Shown one piece after another: positions 50,446-61,588 of a DNA stretch of 64,000 bases (its first letter is position 1; each line of letters opens with the position of its first letter). A model generated the notes under the pieces. That model was not told the DNA's origin. It was given only the letters and a program-made list of their open reading frames with translations, and searched no databases. The position numbers and the translations under genes are program-made. Origin of the DNA: Gymnopilus junonius (taxonomy: Eukaryota > Basidiomycota > Agaricomycetes > Agaricales > Galerinaceae); contig JADNYJ010000080.1 in NCBI GenBank assembly GCA_015501075.1, positions 1 through 64,000 of the forward strand. Direction: 5' to 3'.

Positions 50446-52707
50446 CTAGAATGTTCTCAACTTCTTCGGTTCTCGGTTTTCATTTTCCACATCTTCGCTA
50501 GAACCACACGCCCTCTTGTAGACGACAGGTTCACCAGGATTGTCCAAGGCGAGAGAAGACAGTACACTGGCATCACTGACTCGAGAAACAGGCCCAGAAA
50601 CGGACTGAGGAGAATTAATCGAAGAGCGGACGTTGATGATTGATTTTTGGAAATTAGATGCCATGTCCTCTATTGCCTCGTCTTGCTCATACCGCACAAT
50701 AGCCTCGTCAAAGATATTCAGCAGAGCTTGATAATGTCCCACAGCGTCCCTTTTCAGCTGTTCTATTGTTGGCCATCCTCCGGAGGGAGGCCCAGCCTTG
50801 ATTCTTCTTACATGCGGTACAAGGAAGGCACGAAATCGATCACAAAGATTCCGAAAAATCAGGCCAAAATAGTCCGTAACGAGTTCCTCAAAGTCAGGCT
50901 CATTCGGTCCAAGAAACATAAGGCCTTTGATGGCTGCGCATGTAAAAGGATCTTTGCCAGCCCAGTCTCGAAGCACTTCAGGAAAAGGATCAAGTCGCTC
51001 GCCTGGCGCAGAATACCCAAAGCATATCCAGCAGAGAACGTAGTAGAAAGACTCAAGGTCGTCGAGGTAGCTGTGAGGCGCAGACTTACTCTTCTTGTTC
51101 TTCCGGCTACTCTTGAGGACGTTGACTGACTGGAATACCTGCGTTCCCTAGGAGCAAATTGTGTCAATGAATTGGAAATATTTTTCCAACGAATGCACGG
51201 CTTACTGTTCGGAAGTCAGAGCCCCAACTCTTGTCTTTGCGCGTAGTCCACATAGCGAAGTCAAGATCGATGAGAACGCCTCGAAACCCCACAGGCCGAT
51301 CTGGACAGCCAATCAGTATATTGTTTCTACTGACATCCTTGTGCAAAATCCCCGCCTGCCATAGATTACGATGTCCTTGGTTATCGGTAAGCAAGGTGCA
51401 ACGTAGAAGAAGCACAAGGAAGTTTCCTCACCGGCAATGGCATCACGAAGCGCGTACAGAACCTCACCTTTCGAATCAAATTCAACAATGGGTCTGCCTC
51501 CGTCGACGAAGACAATGCGAGTAAATGAACGACTACGGAAAACTCTCGAGTGTGTCAAGGAATCGGGGTCGACGCCTCTCATCTTGGCCGTAGTGTCGTT
51601 TTCATCAGCCTGGAAAGCCAACATTTGCACCACCCCAGGAAGCGCGAGGTTCTTGATCTCCTCCAGAAATTCCGTCTCGGACATACGCATCGTGGTGCGC
51701 CAGGCTTCCTTGATCAAGACAGCGTCGCCCGTCTTGGGGTCAATAGCTTTCCAACAAGTGGTACCGCGGCTACGAATAAAATATCGACTAAAAATCGGAC
51801 AAGGATCGGATAGCTCGTAGGTGATCTCTCCCTCATTGCTATCGACAACCTTGAGGTACCGAGTCTCACCTTCCCAGTAAATGTTGGTATTGAATCCAAT
51901 CACTTCGTCGTCCGGTGAAGCAATTCCAAGAATGAAGCGAATAAAAGTCACAGGGTCCTGGTGAATATTGACAGGGATAGAAATTTGTACCCCACTCCGA
52001 TCGAACATATAAAGGGTGACGTCCGATTCAGTCAAAAAAAGGGAATAGACGGCTTTGCGGTTATGCTGCTGCAAGAAGCATTGTCTGACAAACGTAGTTA
52101 GCAAAGTAGTCATTACGTGAAGAGGGTATAACGGGAGGCAAACTTACCTGGCATACATAGCGAGTTGTACCCAGTCGTAGACGAATAGCTTACACCTAGC
52201 CCTGATTTCCAGGGGTGAAGCGCACTGAAGATGATCTCCTGAGTTGTCAAGAAGCCTAGATATTTGATACGATTTCGAACAGTAATTCTTCCCGGATCCT
52301 TGGATCATAATATGGGGTAATGTCTTCCACTGATTTTCCTCTTCCTGCCACCGGCCTTGGAAAAGTGAGCGAGTACCGGAGTAGTTAAAATCATGGATGA
52401 TGGCCTGGATAATTTGGCAGAAGGGAATATAAAGATCTCTGTTCAGCTCCGGAGATTCTGGAATATTCGTCCACCTCCGCATGGAGCTGTCGTACAAATC
52501 AGGATGGTCTTGCAGGAAAAGACGGATCGCGTCATCCCCAGGGACTCGTCCAACAAACGCCTTTCGGTGGTACTCCTCGTAGAGATAGATATAATTCGAG
52601 AGCTCAGCTCGCAAAGCGGTGGTTTCATCCTCTATGCCTTCGGAACTTGCCTGCAAGTCGTGATCACCGAAGACCTGATCTTCTCGAGGCTGCAGGACGG
52701 CTGTCAT
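50446..52707 (-). CDS. FunK1-type fungal protein kinase
   Basis: Four exons, start 52707, about 680 residues. The N-terminal third is FunK1-specific (RCKLFVYDWVQLAMYARQCF split by an intron). The kinase part has a weak N-lobe with an ALA-to-VLIKEAW Lys segment, the catalytic loop GILHKDVSRNNIL (Asp and Asn in place), LIDLDFAM as the metal-binding DLD variant of DFG, GTQVFQS as the activation-segment end, and HSYLDDLESFYYVLCWICFG, the FunK1 hallmark. The C-terminal tail is polar and ends NREPKKLRTF. FunK1 kinases are expanded in multicellular basidiomycetes, with unknown substrates. The frame is intact. Confidence 0.88.
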
Positions 52708-53288
52708 GATGATTCAAGTAGCTGAAGAAAGTGGCTGTGGCTTAGGTATAAAGAAGGAGACTTGCGATTGAAACGCTTTATAAAGGGTCTTCGGCATCTT
52801 TAAAGAGAATGTGGCATTAGGAAAACGGTCAAAACCAAAGGAGTAATGAAAGCACTGGATGTCGAGAACAATGGTCAACTCGTGGTGGGAAAAATATTTA
52901 TAAAATATGGAGGGGGCGTGATTTTTATTGACCATCATGTGATCGTGTTTATTGACGCGACGCGATTCGACGCGACGTCACCGTCAGCGCGAATCCAAAC
53001 ATTACTCCTAAGGAATCGTGCACCATTAGTCTGTAATGTCCTGTTTGAAGTAGAATTTTTAAGCTTACATGCGCGTTCTGAAATAATTCAAAATCCAATT
53101 CGACATCAACATGAGACCTTGAATGCAATTTAGACTGACGTCGTGTTAACTCCGATATGCCTATTAACAACCTTTTTAAGAGAACTGTGCAACTTTGGCC
53201 ACATAGAATCGAGTCGTTAGTGGCACATTGTACTTCGAAGATTTAAATTCGTTCATCGCCCAACTTTTAGAAGCCACCGTCTTGTGCA
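52708..53288. other. Divergent promoter region
   Basis: Separates the FunK1 kinase and the PAH gene. A run of GACGCGACGCGATTCGACGC near 52955 is notable. No gene is seen. Confidence 0.45.
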
Positions 53289-53770
53289 ATGGCTTCGCAG
53301 AACTCCCCAACGCCCGATGCCCTGGTTACAGTCGATGACGCCCTTGCCTACATCAATACAATCAAGGCCAGGCTCAAGAGCACACCAGGTGCATACGATA
53401 ACTTTTTAAACATCTTGAGGCAGTTAAAGGACTCAAAGTCAGTCAGTCCTGCTTCTGGTTGTTTTCTTCTCCGAATCATACTAACCTCACATTTCATAAT
53501 GGTAATTGCAGGATTGACATCCTTGACGCAACGCAGCGTGTCTGTCAGCTCTTCAAAGGCCATCCTGACCTTATCCAACAATTTTCCATTTTCTTACCTC
53601 CGGACTATCGCATGGAAATATCTGGCATGAACCCTCGAGGTGTGGAATTGATCACGATTATCACTCCTGACGGAGCTACTCTCAGTTCGAACGACAATGG
53701 GCCAGACGGAGCTCTCACATGGTCGACAGCTATAGCTGGCATGAAAAGGCCGCATTCCACAATTTCTTAG
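53289..53770 (+). CDS. Stand-alone PAH (Sin3-like) domain protein
   Basis: Exons 53289-53437 and 53512-53770 encode 135 residues. Residues 14-80 form one paired amphipathic helix domain: VDDALAYINTIKARL, GAYDNFLNILRQLKDSK, ILDATQRVCQLFKGHPDLIQ and FSIFLPPDYRMEI. Sin3 corepressors have several PAH domains plus an HDAC-binding region; here only one is present, then about 50 residues without motif. It could compete with or titrate Sin3 partners in the nucleus, which is inference. The intron lies within the Lys codon between DS and IDIL, a typical PAH interior position. The frame is intact. Confidence 0.85.
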
Positions 53771-54490
53771 TTAAAAATTGTCCTTGCGCAGCACTTGTAT
53801 GTAGCTAGAACCTCTCTTGGCTCGGGCAAGTGAAGCCTACTGTCAAGGGCCATGCCTGAAGCAGAGGCTGTCCTAATTAGTTGAAGGAATGCAAATCGGT
53901 ATAGAGAATGGGTGTTCTTCAAGTTTTTTCGGCCGTAAGAAAATATTACCGTCATCTCCCATTATTGCTTCACACGCACCAGTTCCCTTGTAAAAATCCG
54001 AAGGCGAGAGTGACGGAAAGAAAAACAAGAAAATGAAAGAAAACGATGCATAAGAGTTCGGGCTAAAAATAGAGCACCCCTCAACTTGCGATCGACGGAT
54101 ACTTTTTGCTTGTCAACCGCTCCCGTCTGCTCTCGTCCGCAGCCAAAAAGGCATCGCCATACTGTCCTTCCCACGTTTACGTCGACAACAGGCTGAATTG
54201 ATACCCTTTTTCTTCTCCTCTAAAGTACATACGTACACAGACGTACACTGCCTCGTGCTTCTGAATTTACACCCTCTGCCTCAAAAAACCATACTTAAGC
54301 CGGAACTTGGGGATTGCAGCCCGGTAGATCGCCCAGAGTTATTCCTCCCACTCCACACAAGGGCTTCGTTACTTGCGTCATCCCACTTTTTTCTCTGGAA
54401 TAAAAAGTCTCCTTTCCTCTCAGTTTGTTCGTCTGTCCCCGCCGAATCGTGTCACTATATTCTGGCTCACCGACAAACCCGCCGTCAACG
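53771..54490. other. Spacer, promoter of the Cys-rich membrane gene
   Basis: No gene is seen. The right side is pyrimidine-rich, as expected of a leader. Confidence 0.45.
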
Positions 54491-55278
54491 ATGTCTTCGC
54501 CCAAATACATCCCCGTGCTCCCTACTGTGACTGAGCAGCCTCTGGTAGACTCCAAAGAGATGGTCATAGACAGCCCTTCCTCTGTCAGCCACCACCATGA
54601 GCACGGCCATGCGCGGTGTAGATGCACCCACGACGACGAACTCATGTACTCCAACTCTAATCACGAACACGGCGGCAATGGACACCGCCGCTGTCACAAT
54701 GCCCGCCTTAGGCGATATCTCCTCCCTGCTTTGGCGGTGCTGCTGCTTTTATGTGGTTTGATGGCGGTTAGCTGTATGCAAGGGTATGGCTCCTTGGAGG
54801 AGTGGGGCAGCGGGGCGGGCGAGGGTTTGTTCTCAAGGCAAGTTGGGCCTGGAGCGTCCAATGGGTCCGGGAGCACTTTCACAAATCGGAAATGTTAATG
54901 TTTTCTTTTTCCTTTCCTTTCTTCTGAAGTTGCTTACGACCTTACTTATTTCATTTACAGTATATTTGATTGTTATCTTCGTTGGCCTCTTCCTGGTATT
55001 GGTCTTCGGCGTCATGCTTGCTGCTTGGTGTTGCAGAGGTAAACCTACCAAGATGTCTATCCGACGTGAGCTTGATCCTTACTTTCATTCCTGCTTAATA
55101 GGATCATTCGAAAACCCCCTCTGCTGCCCTTGCTACCTCTGCGCATGCTGTGGCGGTCTTGGTAAGACCCTTTCTTCCATTCTTGCCTTCGTACGTTACA
55201 TTAAACACGTTCTTCCTTGCAGCTTGTCTGGACTGCATCGCATGCGGTTTGTGCGCGGAAGCAGTGGAAACGATGTAG
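54491..55278 (+). CDS. Small two-helix membrane protein with Cys-rich tail
   Basis: Four exons (54491 to about 54896, then about 54960-55038, 55101-55161 and 55222-55278). A His-rich N-terminal region (SHHHEHGHARCRCTHDDE) and basic RRYLLPALAVLLLLCGLMAV precede a Gly/Ser loop, then a second helix LYLIVIFVGLFLVLVFGVML. The tail is short and extremely Cys-rich: NPLCCPCYLCACCGGLACL and DCIACGLCAEAVETM. Thirteen or so cysteines in about 40 residues suggest metal binding or lipidation. It recalls small Cys-rich fungal membrane proteins, but I do not recognise a named family. The His cluster could also bind metal. Confidence 0.7.
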
Positions 55279-55676
55279 ATCATAAGACTGGTGCCGGTGC
55301 ACGCGGGCGTACTTATTACCATTCTTCCTCTTCTAGTTGTATATAATTATTAACTGTACATCTCGGACGCTTAGCGTGCTATCTACTGTACATGGAAGGA
55401 CACTTGGACTTTGGATATTACGGACCTTGCGCCATCTTGATTAGTTTATGTAACATATATCACTAACTTCAACAGTGTAACTGGTTTATTCTGTATTTTT
55501 TTATACCTCATTCAAATACCTCCTTGACGGCGTTGCAAGCTTGAGGTTCATAGTGCACAACTCCCACTGTATGCAAATTGAATTGAATTTATTTTTGAAC
55601 CAGTTTCGCGCAGCAAAATGGTATATCCTCTCATAGTAGTCGCATGCGGTAGCATCATTAAAAAGGGTCTCTGCTC
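55279..55676. other. Convergent spacer
   Basis: Lies between two 3' ends. AT-rich, no gene. Confidence 0.5.
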
Positions 55677-57307
55677 TCATCCTAAGGGCAGTTTAGAAAG
55701 AGAACCATTGAGGCGGTTGACAGCTTCCAAGCCCTGGCCAACATTGACGTAGTCCAACATGACAAAGTTGGGGTTGCGATCCTGGACGTAGGGGGCGCAG
55801 TGACTGGCGTGCAAGAGAATACTATAGGTAAACAGAAGTCAGGACATGCCCCTGTATCGTCAGAGATTATTTAATTTAATAACTTACGAGTTGATGCTAT
55901 TCGTCTTGGGGCTGTTCAGCCTGTCCGGAATGAGAATACCCCTGCCGATAGGGAAGATGTTAGCGTTCAAGTTGTGGTTGATCAAGCTCAGTTGCTGGCT
56001 GGGTGCGAGCGGGCCAGCGGTGCGGTCGACTTTGCATGGGAATGCAGAGTTGGTGGGGTCATAGACGTCTTCCCAGACCTATGAAGGAGAATCAGATCAG
56101 TTCATGTTATAGTCAAGGGGTGAAGGAAAAGAGGCAGGGAAAGCAAGAGACGGAATACAGACCATTTGGAATTGAGGCAGGATGAACTCAACAGCAGGCT
56201 CAGTGCGAGTTTCGGCGCCCTTGTCGAGGAAGATGACGACACGCTTGCCAGATGAGATCATCTCTCCGAGGGTAGGCCAGTCATCGCGCGACATGACGGG
56301 TTGAGTGGGGATGTACGCCATCTGGGTGAGCCCTGGATAAAAAGATACACGTTAGCACGGATGGTCGTCAAGGATGTTCTCCAAATGGTGAGGAGCAAAA
56401 AAAGGAGAGAAACGCACCGGTCTTGTCGAAAATGGGCTTCCACACCTTGGAAACAGATTGATTCTCAGGGTTGGTGAAGATGAGGGTCAGACTTCGTTCG
56501 GGTGCCTGTCAAGGAAGTATTTAACCTTGGTGAGGTAGTCTTCTACAGATCCGCCATCGAAGAGGCCCTGTTTGGATATTTATGAGTACTGGACGAGCAG
56601 AAATCTGAATAAGAAAAACTCACGCATGCTATGATACCAAAGGAGAAGAGGAAAAGTAATGTCATAGTTAGGCCACACAAACAAGGGACAAAACATTGAA
56701 TACGAACTTCCGTGGCAAAGTGTAGCTTTCCGTTATTCCTACAAACCAAGAAATAGCTAAGGACAGTTGTTACAAAAAGGAAGTAAGCAACTTACATGTG
56801 AGATTGAGCCTGTAGCATTCGAACACCATCGCTCAACTGAGTGAGCACCTTAACCTCCTGAGTTCTTGCCACTGAAATTCAACAAATAGGACTCTGTAAG
56901 CCCAAACCCTCATTCCAATGCTCTACAAAGACTTACAAGCAAAAGGATTCCCACTGAACGCAAAGGAATCATGAGAGCCCAAGAATGTCACATTTCCGTA
57001 TTTGCGATCGCAGAGTTCTGCATGCCCATTGCAAAGCTGAGCCCTATATAGAAACGAATCTTGTCAATAACAGCGCTCATCTCCTCGTATTCCACAAAGA
57101 CAACCCCAACCCCTCAAACTGCTGCCTCAATGCCAGCACATCGATCACCCATGCAACACGTTGCCGAACAGCCCGGAAACAGTCCAATCAAACCCTTGAC
57201 ATAGCAAAAAATTCGACATACCTTTTTGCCAGAGGAGCAGCAGATACCGAAGATGAAAGAAGGAGAGAGAAGAGAGCAAAAGCGGCCAGCCGCAGCGACA
57301 TGAACAT
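55677..57307 (-). CDS. Secreted PLC-like phosphodiesterase
   Basis: Signal peptide MFMSLRLAAFALFSLLLSSS, start 57307, then several exons. The order fits the PI-PLC X-type TIM barrel: NVTFLGSHDSFAFS (catalytic-type His), VKVLTQLSDGVRMLQAQSH, KLHFCHTSC, a HPNEVLTLIFTNPE strand, SGKRVVIFLDKGAE, and NFVMLDYVNVGQ near the end (stop 55677-55679). Such fungal secreted proteins may hydrolyse phosphoinositide or glycosylphosphatidylinositol bonds, but activity is uncertain. The HPNEV-to-LTLIF junction needs one more base at 56490; as written a stop appears. This again fits the missing-base pattern. The gene is divergent from the unknown gene at 57.7-58.4 kb by strand order only, not by shared promoter. 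Confidence 0.82.
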
Positions 57308-57691
57308 GTTTATTTGATTAGAGAGGGGGGATTTGTTCAACGAGAGCCAGCTCGGTGAGGAAAAGAGAAAAGAGCGTGATGGCGACGCACACCGGGTTTT
57401 TATACCGTCGGAACCTGTTGATGGTTGATGGCATCGCCTTCGCCGCTTACGGCGCCGGTGGGTAGCGGTTTCGGTTTGACAGCCTTTGACCAATGGCGAG
57501 GACACTCCGGAGAGAGAGCCGGAAGCGGAGAAAACGGCGTCGTTTTTCGTTTTTGGATCGTTGAGGACCGTTCAACGTTCAACTGCAATATGTACATTCG
57601 ATTTTGAGAAGCTTCACCGACTACTAACACACCGAGAAAAAAAGTCTAGTCAATAATCTGTAAAAGATTATTTGATCCATCAATTCCAAAT
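57308..57691. other. Spacer and promoter of the PLC-like gene
   Basis: No gene is seen. Confidence 0.5.
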
Positions 57692-58327
57692 TCATACGGG
57701 CAATTCGAATCCCCCGCAGAACGGAAGAATTTGCAAATCCTCTCTTCGGGTTCGAATTCGACTCGGGTCATTGTCAGACCCCCTTTCTTCTGGAAGCAAC
57801 CCTGATTTTCTCATCGCAGCCGCCACCTCTATTGAATCCAGTTCTGGACGCCCAGCTCTAATCCACTGCCGACACGCCCACCACATTTGCTCTCTGCACT
57901 TCATCGGTAGTGGAGCAAAGTTGGCCTGTATCGCCTCAATGAAAATTTCCGGAGCACCAATTGCATCGACTAGGTCCTCTTCATCTACTTCAAAGTAACC
58001 TTGTCTCCAGTCCATTGCTCTGTCGGAAAAACCGAGTCCATGAAATTCCTCATCGACATCAGTCGCCCACCCCATGATACGGATGAATGACCTGGCTTGC
58101 TCCCGCTTTTCTTTGCGCTTTAATAACAGATTGTGAACTTTGTCCCGTTCAGCCGTACTTAGAGACTTCGCTACAACTTTGATTTGGTCTTCCAGCGCGG
58201 AATTTGAGCCTGATGGAACAAGGCGATGACAAGTTTCCAAGAACCCGTCAAAGGTGCTGACATCTGGCGATGCGAAGTTCGGTAAGTCAACCGGCGGGGC
58301 GTCTTCGTAGAATATGATTGTCGACAT
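57692..58327 (-). CDS. Unknown protein of about 211 residues
   Basis: A single uninterrupted frame. The Met at 58327 (MSTIIFYEDAPPVDLPNF) is preferred; an in-frame Met at 58396 would add 23 residues. It is acidic and probably helical (LEDQIKVVAKSLSTAERDKV, LLLKRKEKREQARSFI), with PAPLPMKCREQMWW-like Trp/Cys patches and no signal peptide or membrane helix. No family is recognised. Its open length and good codon flow support a real gene; function cannot be given. Confidence 0.55.
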   Translation of the reverse strand: MSTIIFYEDAPPVDLPNFASPDVSTFDGFLETCHRLVPSGSNSALEDQIKVVAKSLSTAERDKVHNLLLKRKEKREQARSFIRIMGWATDVDEEFHGLGFSDRAMDWRQGYFEVDEEDLVDAIGAPEIFIEAIQANFAPLPMKCREQMWWACRQWIRAGRPELDSIEVAAAMRKSGLLPEERGSDNDPSRIRTRREDLQILPFCGGFELPV

Positions 58328-58533
58328 CGACTTCGCCTTTTTCGGTGCGAATAGTATTTGCTGAAAGTTCACTACAGAAATATGGATTGGTTCCAAGCAA
58401 GATAAGAAAGGGGTAAGGAGAGATAGTTCGAGTCATAGTGAGACATTCACCCTACTGACTCCTTTCAAACTATTTAACGGCACTATGCATTAGTGATGCA
58501 AAACCTAGTCGACCAACTACTAAAGGCGATTCG

Positions 58534-59227
58534 ATGCCACCAAAGAGAGTTGACCTACACAATTCTTCAAATGCCAACGCATCTGACATCTCATTCGAAA
58601 CCTTACAATTCCCTATCATAAATTATGAAGACATCCCAAAAGAAGTCCTCCTCCACGTCATCAAATCATGCCTTTAAAACCCTCATAACATGCCAATCCA
58701 CCTGCAAATCATGGCGAAACCTCATACAAACAGCCGACATCGCCCTCGCCCCAGCACGCCGACACCTCCTAACCTTCTACAACAGCCTCATGCGCTCCTC
58801 CTACTTCCATTACCCAGACTCTACGCCCAACGTCAAGCCCAAACCACAGCCCAAAAAAGTCCGAAAGGCCAAGTTCAACCATGAGGCTGAAGCTGACTGT
58901 CTTCGAAAATACTTTCAAAACGTCCCAGACGCGTTCGTGATGTGGACTCGGGAGTGGCCTGGACCGATTGCGGTGTGTTATCATTCTACATACTTCGGCT
59001 TGCGCCCAAAGATGGTCCAGTGTCTCAACTACGGGACGTATGAGATGCGGTTTTGGCTTGTGAACCGTACTAAAGGAGAGATCTGGCAAGTCGGTGTGGC
59101 TAACGCCAGACGGGCTTGCGAATGTCCTGGGGTAGACAAGTCTAGGCCGTATGGGATAGATCCGATGCAGCATCAACCACATAAGCGCTTTGAAATTTGT
59201 TTGAAGATACTGGAGCCTAATAAGTGA
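58534..59227 (+). CDS. F-box protein (frame broken near the F-box)
   Basis: The ATG at 58534 opens a frame with EDIPKEVLLHVIKSC, the first F-box helix, which ends in a stop at CTTTAA. The other frame resumes with KTLITCQSTCKSWRNLIQ, the second half of the F-box, and runs to 59227. Two added bases (one T and one A in TTTAAAA at 58673-58679) give a continuous F-box; removing one T would also do so. The tail is Lys/Pro-rich, then has aromatic residues (MWTREWPGPIAVCYHSTYF). Possible SCF adaptor or error-broken copy. Confidence 0.55.
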
Positions 59228-59424
59228 ACTCTCAAGGTTTCAGAAAATGAGGCGAAATAAAAATAAAGGCTTAAGATTGCTACTATACAAAGTGAATTCC
59301 TATATCAGACTCAAATTTAAATAACCGTATAGAATTGCAATTATTGACATTAGAGTTTTACACACCACATCCTGTTGGCGGACCAGAGATATACACTCCA
59401 CCATCGGCTCAATAGGCTCAAATG

Positions 59425-61268
59425 TTAGGCATTGCCATTCGTGGACCCCGTTTGTCGTACTCTCGCAGGGATTTGCTGGCCATAGAAATGTGCCGCCATG
59501 ACCTCGGTGTGGGTCATCGTTAGATTCGTGAGGGGTGTGTCGCATTCTAGAGTTGATATAAAAATAAGAAATATATAAGAATCAAAAGACCAGCAGCGAG
59601 TTGAAATGAGAGACCTACCAATCGATTGGTTTGTCCACCAACAATATGAGAGCCGCCCTCTTCTTCTGTCCATGAAAGAATGTCGCTGAATACGTGCTTA
59701 CGCGTTTCATCTGCAGGTTGCCTAATAACATAAGTTCAGACTCATTCCACGGAAAAATCGAACAAGGGAATACTTGAGGGTTGCCAAGCTTCCAACAGTT
59801 GGTGTTTCCTCACATTTGAAGGGAAAACGTGGTGCTGAGCGACGATAGACCTGACAAGCAATAAAGGGTGTGGTACGCGTCCGCATTCCTATGCGTCAAC
59901 TTAGTCCCGACTTTGAAAAACAAGAAGGTTCATGACCCACTTGGGAGGTTTGTCGCGCAAGCCTCCAGCTGGTGTTGGCCAGCATAAAGAATATACTCCT
60001 GCAGTGCTTTCCTGTTATACAGACCTTCTGAGGTAGATAATGAGCATGCTTCGTAGAGGATATAAGAGAAACAACCCACCGTCGACGTCATCCCACACAC
60101 CTTCCCGAACCCAGTATCAATGGGCACCTCGTCCGATTCCGCATTCTGTAACCCACCCACCCCGAGTGCCTCGAGCAGCCCGAACGCACCACCACACCAC
60201 CAGGAATAGCACCCATCGACAAGCTTGTTTGTCCGCCCTTTGAATCCGCCCAACTCAACTTCGGTGCCTTGCATATGCACGAGCCATCGCAATAGGTTCT
60301 TCAGGTCGATGGTGGGCTTCTCTCTGCTTTGGACGATGTAAGATTGGAGGAGGACCCAGGACGCAAGAGCGCAGAAGGTGTATCCCCCGTGTGCTTCCCC
60401 TAAAGGTGGGCGTGGAGCGGGCGAAGGAAGTATGGGCCCGGCGAGGGAATAGGAAGGGAGCGAGGAAGAGGCAAAGCCACCTTCATAGGTCTGACACGAA
60501 GCGATGAACGCTGCTGTGCCTTCTACGAGTTCGGGCGTGAGTAGGTCAAGGAGGGTTGCGACGGTGAGCAAGCAGTAGATCCCTCTGAAAACTTTGGGAT
60601 GAGACACGGGCAGCAGGGAAATTGATGTACCATAACGTACCGAACATCCACTTCCGAATGATGTGCCACCAAGAAAGATCCGTCTTTCTGTTTCAACGAC
60701 AGGAAGAACTTGTACATCTGCTCCCTGAGCTCAATTAGATCATATACTTGGATGTCAGAGAAAAATTAATAACCTCACCTATCTATCTGATCCCAACCCC
60801 CTCGTGGGCCAGGCCGACCCACGATCGCGAGTGTACAAACCGCTGCGTATGTAGGCAAGAGATGTGCAGCTTGACCAGGACCACCGCCAAATCCGCCTCC
60901 AGGATGTTGCCATGCCATAACCTTGTCAATGATCCTATAAAAACGAAGTCAGATTCAGAGCCAATCCAAAAAAATATAGAAACGCACCGCTGCTTATTCG
61001 CCGGATCTAACGCCACCTGCAGAACACTGAAAGCTTGGACAGTCCAGAACATCAGCCACGGTTGGCTGGCGTCCTGACTGATATATCGAGCTGGAAATCC
61101 TTGAACCAAGTTCCTCACGAGAAACTGCATGTGTGAGGTCTTCTGCAAAATCGGTTCGTCCTTTGCTCCAGGTTCCGGGAGGTGTTTGAGCAACACTTGT
61201 TCTGTTTCCGCTTGAGATCGCGAGGTTAGCGTAGGGAAGCCATCGACGGGCGATGGTGTTGGTGCCAT
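59425..61268 (-). CDS. ram1: Protein farnesyltransferase beta subunit
   Basis: The catalytic beta chain adds farnesyl to CaaX proteins such as Ras and mating factors, with an alpha partner in the cytosol. Start 61268 (MAPTPSPVDGFPTL); the ATG at 61376 looks like leader. Repeats of the alpha/alpha barrel are seen: QPWLMFWTVQAFSVLQ, GGGFGGGPGQAAHLLPTYAA, KQKDGSFLVAHHSEVDVR, GIYCLLTVATLLDLL, EAHGGYTFCALASWVLL. Zinc ligands Asp and Cys are in VDGCYSWW, and the His is in ADAYHTLYCLSGLS. Three single missing bases (at 59532-59535, 59840 and 59969) disturb the 3' third; adding them gives HQAGGLRDKPPK, LSSAQHHVFPS and NATHPLTNLTMTHTEVMAA. As the gene is expected to be important, these are likely sequencing gaps. 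Confidence 0.87.
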
Positions 61269-61588
61269 CTCGCCGCTGGGGTCGTTGGAGAAGCCGCTGT
61301 GATGGTGGTGGAGGGTAAGATGTGAAACAAAGAACAATTGAACTAGGCGATTAGATAAGATAACGACCGGCCGCATTGAGTAATACTTTCTATTCTAGGA
61401 CTCTGGCTCTTTTGAGCTTTGCTACCTTTCATACCATGATAATGAGGATGTCAAGTTGCTTATTCACTGTGATACTTTTCATTTGAATGTTTGCCAATAA
61501 CTTGAAAGCTGTACTAACTTTCCACGCAATTTAGCACGTGAAGATAGGGGCCTTGACGCATCCATATACCTTGATCAAAACCATCCAC
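61269..61588. other. Short spacer upstream of farnesyltransferase beta
   Basis: No gene is seen. Confidence 0.5.

Noticed and set aside
57740..57790. GGTTCGAATTC reminiscent of a tRNA T-loop
   Set aside because: No acceptor or anticodon stem around it, and it lies inside the coding frame of the 57.7-58.3 kb gene.
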